A stretch of DNA of 64,000 nt from VBDM01 sp035637655 (lineage in GTDB: Bacteria; Pseudomonadota; Gammaproteobacteria; Burkholderiales; SG8-39), in contig DASPWT010000198.1 in NCBI GenBank assembly GCA_035637655.1, positions 8,295 to 72,294 on the forward strand, read 5' to 3'. Position 1 is the first letter of the stretch. The number at the start of each line of letters is the position of its first letter. The position numbers and the translations under genes are program-made. Shown here one piece after another: positions 61,120-64,000 of the stretch. The notes below the pieces were generated by a model. It saw nothing but the letters and a program-made list of their open reading frames with translations. It was not told the DNA's origin and made no database searches.

Positions 61120-62088
61120 CTACCCGGCCGTGCCGAGCGCGCGCAGGTCAGCCTCCACCATCATCGCAACCAGTTCGCGAAACCCGACCTCGGGCCGCCA
61201 GTTCAATACCGTGCGCGCCTTGTCGCTGTTCCCCACGAGTTGCGTCGGTTCGGCGGGCCGGTAGTCCATGGGGTCCTCGCGGACGTAGTCCCGGTAGTCC
61301 AGTCCGAGGTGCCCGAAAGCGGATTCGCAGAATTCGCGTACCGAGTGCAATTCGCCGGTCGAAATCACGAAATCCTCCGCTCGGACACCCTGCAGCATCA
61401 ACCACATGGCGCGCACACAGTCGCCCGCATATCCCCAGTCCCGCAGGGCCGAGAGGTTGCCGAGCCCGAGCTCGGCCACCAGTCCCCGCTTGATCCGCGC
61501 GGCCTCGCGCGTGATCTTCCTCGTCACGAAGGCAGGTCCGCGCCGGGGACTTTCGTGATTGAACAGAATCGCCGAGCAGGCAAATAGCCCGTAGCGCTGT
61601 CTGTAGATTCTGATCATGAAATCAGCGTAGGCCTTGGCGGCCCCGTACGGGCTGCGAGGACTGACAGGCGTCTTCTCGGACTGCGGGCTTTCCGACGTGT
61701 TTGCGAATATCTCGCTGCTCGATGCCTGGCAGAAACGAATGCCGGCGTCCACGTTGCGTATGGCCTCCAGGATACGCGTTACCGCGAGGCCATTGACCTC
61801 TGCGATGCCGAGGACCTCGTCGTACATGCTCGCACCGGAAGAGTAGGCCGCGCAATTGTATAGCTCCGCGGGGCGGTAATCCCCGACAATTTCCACAATC
61901 TTGCGCGCATCCAACATGTCCCAGGATACGAGTTCGACTCGGCCGGTCAGCCCCGGCGGAAGCGAGCGCGCCGCCTCGCCCGGAGTCCTACGAACGACGC
62001 CGACGACGCGATAGCCGTTGCCGAGCAGCAGTTCGGAGAGGTAGCTCCCGTCCTGGCCCGTGATTCCGGTGATGAGCGCTGTCCTCAA
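61120..62088 (-). CDS. GDP-mannose 4,6-dehydratase family protein, shortened
   Basis: A 322-residue SDR enzyme starting RTALITGITGQDGSYLSELL. It keeps QASSSEIFANTSE near 120, the catalytic RSPYGAAKAYADFMIRIYRQ near 144, and the Gmd-specific AILFNHESPRRGPAFVTRKI near 172, followed by LGNLSALRDWGYAGDCVRAM. It is about 50 residues shorter than E. coli Gmd, and the region after the cofactor loop differs (NCAAYSSGASMYDE instead of the usual GAMSHVAVSFE-type stretch). It probably acts on a GDP-sugar, but the substrate may not be GDP-mannose. It lies 5 bases after the next glycosyltransferase gene. Confidence 0.85.
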   Translation of the reverse strand: MRTALITGITGQDGSYLSELLLGNGYRVVGVVRRTPGEAARSLPPGLTGRVELVSWDMLDARKIVEIVGDYRPAELYNCAAYSSGASMYDEVLGIAEVNGLAVTRILEAIRNVDAGIRFCQASSSEIFANTSESPQSEKTPVSPRSPYGAAKAYADFMIRIYRQRYGLFACSAILFNHESPRRGPAFVTRKITREAARIKRGLVAELGLGNLSALRDWGYAGDCVRAMWLMLQGVRAEDFVISTGELHSVREFCESAFGHLGLDYRDYVREDPMDYRPAEPTQLVGNSDKARTVLNWRPEVGFRELVAMMVEADLRALGTAG

Positions 62089-62093
62089 GGCCG

Positions 62094-63137
62094 TCAGCGA
62101 AGATAAATGCCGAGAGCGCGCGCTGCCAGACGGCTTGTCGCACCTGCGTGGCGGCTGCGCAGCACATCGTAAAGCGCGACGCGTGAGCCTCTCTTGAACA
62201 GGCCGTAATAGACAACGGCCGCAAGATTCGCCAGCGCTCCGGGACAGCGCGCCGTCAGCCAGGCGATTACGCGGGCCCGCCCGCGGGCGATGCCGGCGAA
62301 ATATTTCCGGAACTCAGCGATCGAGTAGGAACCGAGGGCTCTATGAAAAACGAGGTACTTGAAACCCCGCCACGGCTCCCGGACGCACACCGCCCGCTTG
62401 GCCGCCTCCGAGAATTCGCCGAAGGACCACAGCAGAGCGGGCCATTTGAACGTCCAGATCTCGAAGCCGCGGGGCGTCCACATGGCGTTGCCGTTGCGGA
62501 TCATGATCAGCGGCTGCGCGATCACCTTGACCTTTCCAATCGCCGGGCTCTGAAAGATCACGCCCACGTGTATGAACAGTGTGCCGTAGTAGGATGCGCG
62601 GTCCCGCGCGAGCCAGGCGTCGCGGCGTATGACGACCCCTCCGATGAACGAAAGGTAGTTTGCCGCCCGGACGAAGAATTCTTCCCTCTGATTCTCATCG
62701 AAGGCAAGGTCGGCGTGAATATCGAGCCGCGGGCTCTCCAGCTTCGCGGTCAAGTCGACGTTTCGAACCTCCGCGTTGACCACCACGAGGTCCGGGCGTC
62801 CCTCGAGAGCGCCCAATACGCGCCGGACCGCCCCCGGAACAAGCACGTCGTCATCGGTCATCAACCAGCAATACTCGCCTTCGGCGTAGCCGACCGCCTT
62901 GTCGTAGTCTCCGTCCACACCCGAATTCTCCCTTTCCCGATAGTAACGCAGCGCGGGGCAGCGTAAAGCCGCCCGCGCGACGACCTCGGACGTCCTGTCA
63001 GGGGAGGCGCCGTCCACGACAATGAGCTGGACTTCTGGGGTCAGCTGATCGACGATCGAAGCGAGCGTCTCCGCGACGAACGCAGCCCGGTTGTAAGTAG
63101 CGATGCAGATGGACAGCTTGAGTCGCGGGTTGGACAC
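62094..63137 (-). CDS. Family 2 glycosyltransferase (abequosyltransferase-like)
   Basis: A 347-residue GT-A enzyme: LSICIATYNRAAFVAETLAS near 8, VQLIVVDGASPDRTSEVVAR near 36, NSGVDGDYDKAVGYAEGEYC near 71 and the metal site WLMTDDDVLVPGAVRRV near 91. The dominant features resemble the abequosyl/rhamnosyl transferase group that attaches dideoxy or deoxy sugars in O-antigens. The C-terminal third is basic and hydrophobic, consistent with peripheral membrane association. It is upstream of the Gmd-like gene in the same operon. Confidence 0.86.
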   Translation of the reverse strand: MSNPRLKLSICIATYNRAAFVAETLASIVDQLTPEVQLIVVDGASPDRTSEVVARAALRCPALRYYRERENSGVDGDYDKAVGYAEGEYCWLMTDDDVLVPGAVRRVLGALEGRPDLVVVNAEVRNVDLTAKLESPRLDIHADLAFDENQREEFFVRAANYLSFIGGVVIRRDAWLARDRASYYGTLFIHVGVIFQSPAIGKVKVIAQPLIMIRNGNAMWTPRGFEIWTFKWPALLWSFGEFSEAAKRAVCVREPWRGFKYLVFHRALGSYSIAEFRKYFAGIARGRARVIAWLTARCPGALANLAAVVYYGLFKRGSRVALYDVLRSRHAGATSRLAARALGIYLR

Positions 63138-63175
63138 AGTCCGGTTACTCGATGCTCGGCATCGGGATACTGCCG

Positions 63176-64000
63176 TCAGATCGGCACGAACCTCATCGAC
63201 GAAATCAGCGAGAACTGTTCCTCGCTCGGTACCCGGAATTTCATGAGCTGATAGTGATTCTCGGCGAAAGCCAGCCCCTTGAGTCCGTCGAGGAAGTCCG
63301 CTTCAAAGAGCGCCGCATCGACGAAGAACGCATTGACCCCGTTGCGCTCGACCGTCACGAACCGGTACCCCCTTTTCGAAAGACAGGCCCGCCAGCCGGC
63401 GATGGAAACACCGTAGTAGAGCTGCGTGGGATGCGCCGAGGTGAAGTCGAAATTCTCACTGTACTCGATCGTCGCACTGCGCTCCGGACCGAAGACCGAG
63501 TTGTACTCTACAACGAGGATCTTCGGCCTCAGTCCGGCGTCGAACAGCGCCTGCGCGACATAGTAGTCGTTGCCGTCGATGTCGAGGGAAAACACGTCGG
63601 GGTCATTATGAAGGGCCGTGGAGGCGATGCGCGCGGCGACATCGGGCGTAACGAACAGATTGCGGCACTCCACGCCGATGTTGGAGCCGGCGATCATCCG
63701 CCGGCCTCGCTCGGCCCGGTACGCGTCTCCCTCGATCATGATTCCATCGTATTTTTCCGTAATGGCGAGCCAAGCCGTGTTGTTTTCGATTCCGTCTGCC
63801 GCCCCGATCTCCATGAAATAGCGGTTGCCGGATCGAAGCTGGGCCCGCAATACGTCGAGAATCCCGTCCTCGCCGTTCTGGCTGAATCCGGAGAACTCCC
63901 AAGTGGACGGCCTCGCCATATCGATTGTCCGTCGGTGCATGGCCGCCCCTCCCCGTGCGAGAGCGATCGCGATGCGCTGACGATCGCGCAGGTCGAGGAA
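63176..64000 (-). CDS. FkbM-like methyltransferase family protein, 5' end outside the window
   Basis: The visible frame is 274 residues, open to the right edge. An ATG at 63940 exists, but the upstream codons encode LRDRQRIAIALARGGAAM, a helical segment of the kind that precedes the SQNGEDGI motif in this family, so the gene likely starts beyond 64000. Motifs are FSGFSQNGEDGILDVLRAQL, FMEIGAADGIENNTAWLAIT, DVFSLDIDGNDYYVAQALFD and KILVVEYNSVFGPER. Such proteins occur in polysaccharide loci and are annotated as FkbM-type methyltransferases, though activity is mostly untested. It is the most upstream visible gene of the minus-strand operon. Confidence 0.8.
   Translation of the reverse strand, partial: FLDLRDRQRIAIALARGGAAMHRRTIDMARPSTWEFSGFSQNGEDGILDVLRAQLRSGNRYFMEIGAADGIENNTAWLAITEKYDGIMIEGDAYRAERGRRMIAGSNIGVECRNLFVTPDVAARIASTALHNDPDVFSLDIDGNDYYVAQALFDAGLRPKILVVEYNSVFGPERSATIEYSENFDFTSAHPTQLYYGVSIAGWRACLSKRGYRFVTVERNGVNAFFVDAALFEADFLDGLKGLAFAENHYQLMKFRVPSEEQFSLISSMRFVPI

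Overview
The window looks like chromosome from a GC-rich betaproteobacterium (Burkholderiales, Nitrosomonadales or Rhodocyclales type; inferred from gene content, no 16S present). Clues are a Bug-type tricarboxylate receptor, DUF4124 secreted proteins, the tkt-gap-pgk block, an LpdA carrying its own lipoyl domain, an AdoMet decarboxylase-spermidine synthase fusion, the glnA-DUF4124-ntrB-ntrC order, and Gram-negative LPS genes (waaA, rml). No tRNA, rRNA, CRISPR array, prophage or insertion sequence was recognised.

Layout. 1-3.2 kb: minus-strand catabolic operon (Gfo/Idh/MocA oxidoreductase, DUF993 aldolase-like protein, sugar isomerase/epimerase cut by the left edge). 3.2-10.2 kb: central carbon genes tkt-gap-pgk and pyk, split by an opposite-strand DGQHR (DndB-like) gene. 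10.3-13.4 kb: beta-hydroxyacid dehydrogenase, NudC and the SpeD-SpeE fusion. 13.4-15.7 kb: D-amino acid dehydrogenase and a fumarylacetoacetase-family enzyme, with a strong promoter/terminator pair between them that predicts a small RNA or attenuated leader. 16-18.5 kb: rsmE, argA, yggX. 18.5-25 kb: pyruvate dehydrogenase operon aceE-aceF-lpdA with rpiA as overlapping fourth gene. 25-29.6 kb: folD, prlC, a DUF4124-glutaredoxin protein, xth. 29.7-33.3 kb: Bug receptor and a two-subunit molybdenum hydroxylase. 33.3-39.6 kb: malate synthase and the nitrogen-control genes ntrC, ntrB, DUF4124, glnA. 39.9-43.3 kb: rhodanese, uppP, and thiC under a TPP riboswitch whose switching helices can be read directly.

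43.4-48.5 kb is the most system-like region. It holds a full RsbU/V/W-style partner switch (CHASE2-SpoIIE phosphatase, STAS antagonist, HATPase kinase) with a metallo-beta-lactamase-fold enzyme inside it and a FecR/OmpA-lipoprotein pair in the middle, but no sigma factor. This is the best candidate for an uncharacterised envelope-sensing system.

48.9-64 kb: pcm, a TolC-family protein, waaA, then a surface-polysaccharide locus: a glycosyltransferase and rmlB-rmlA-rmlC-rmlD chained by 4-base overlaps (dTDP-L-rhamnose), further family 2 glycosyltransferases and methyltransferases, and on the opposite strand a sugar C-methyltransferase-like protein, a GDP-mannose dehydratase relative, another glycosyltransferase and an FkbM-like protein running off the right edge.

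Starts were chosen by ribosome-binding sites and family N-termini. Function calls rest on motif and family recognition from the translated sequence, not on database searches.
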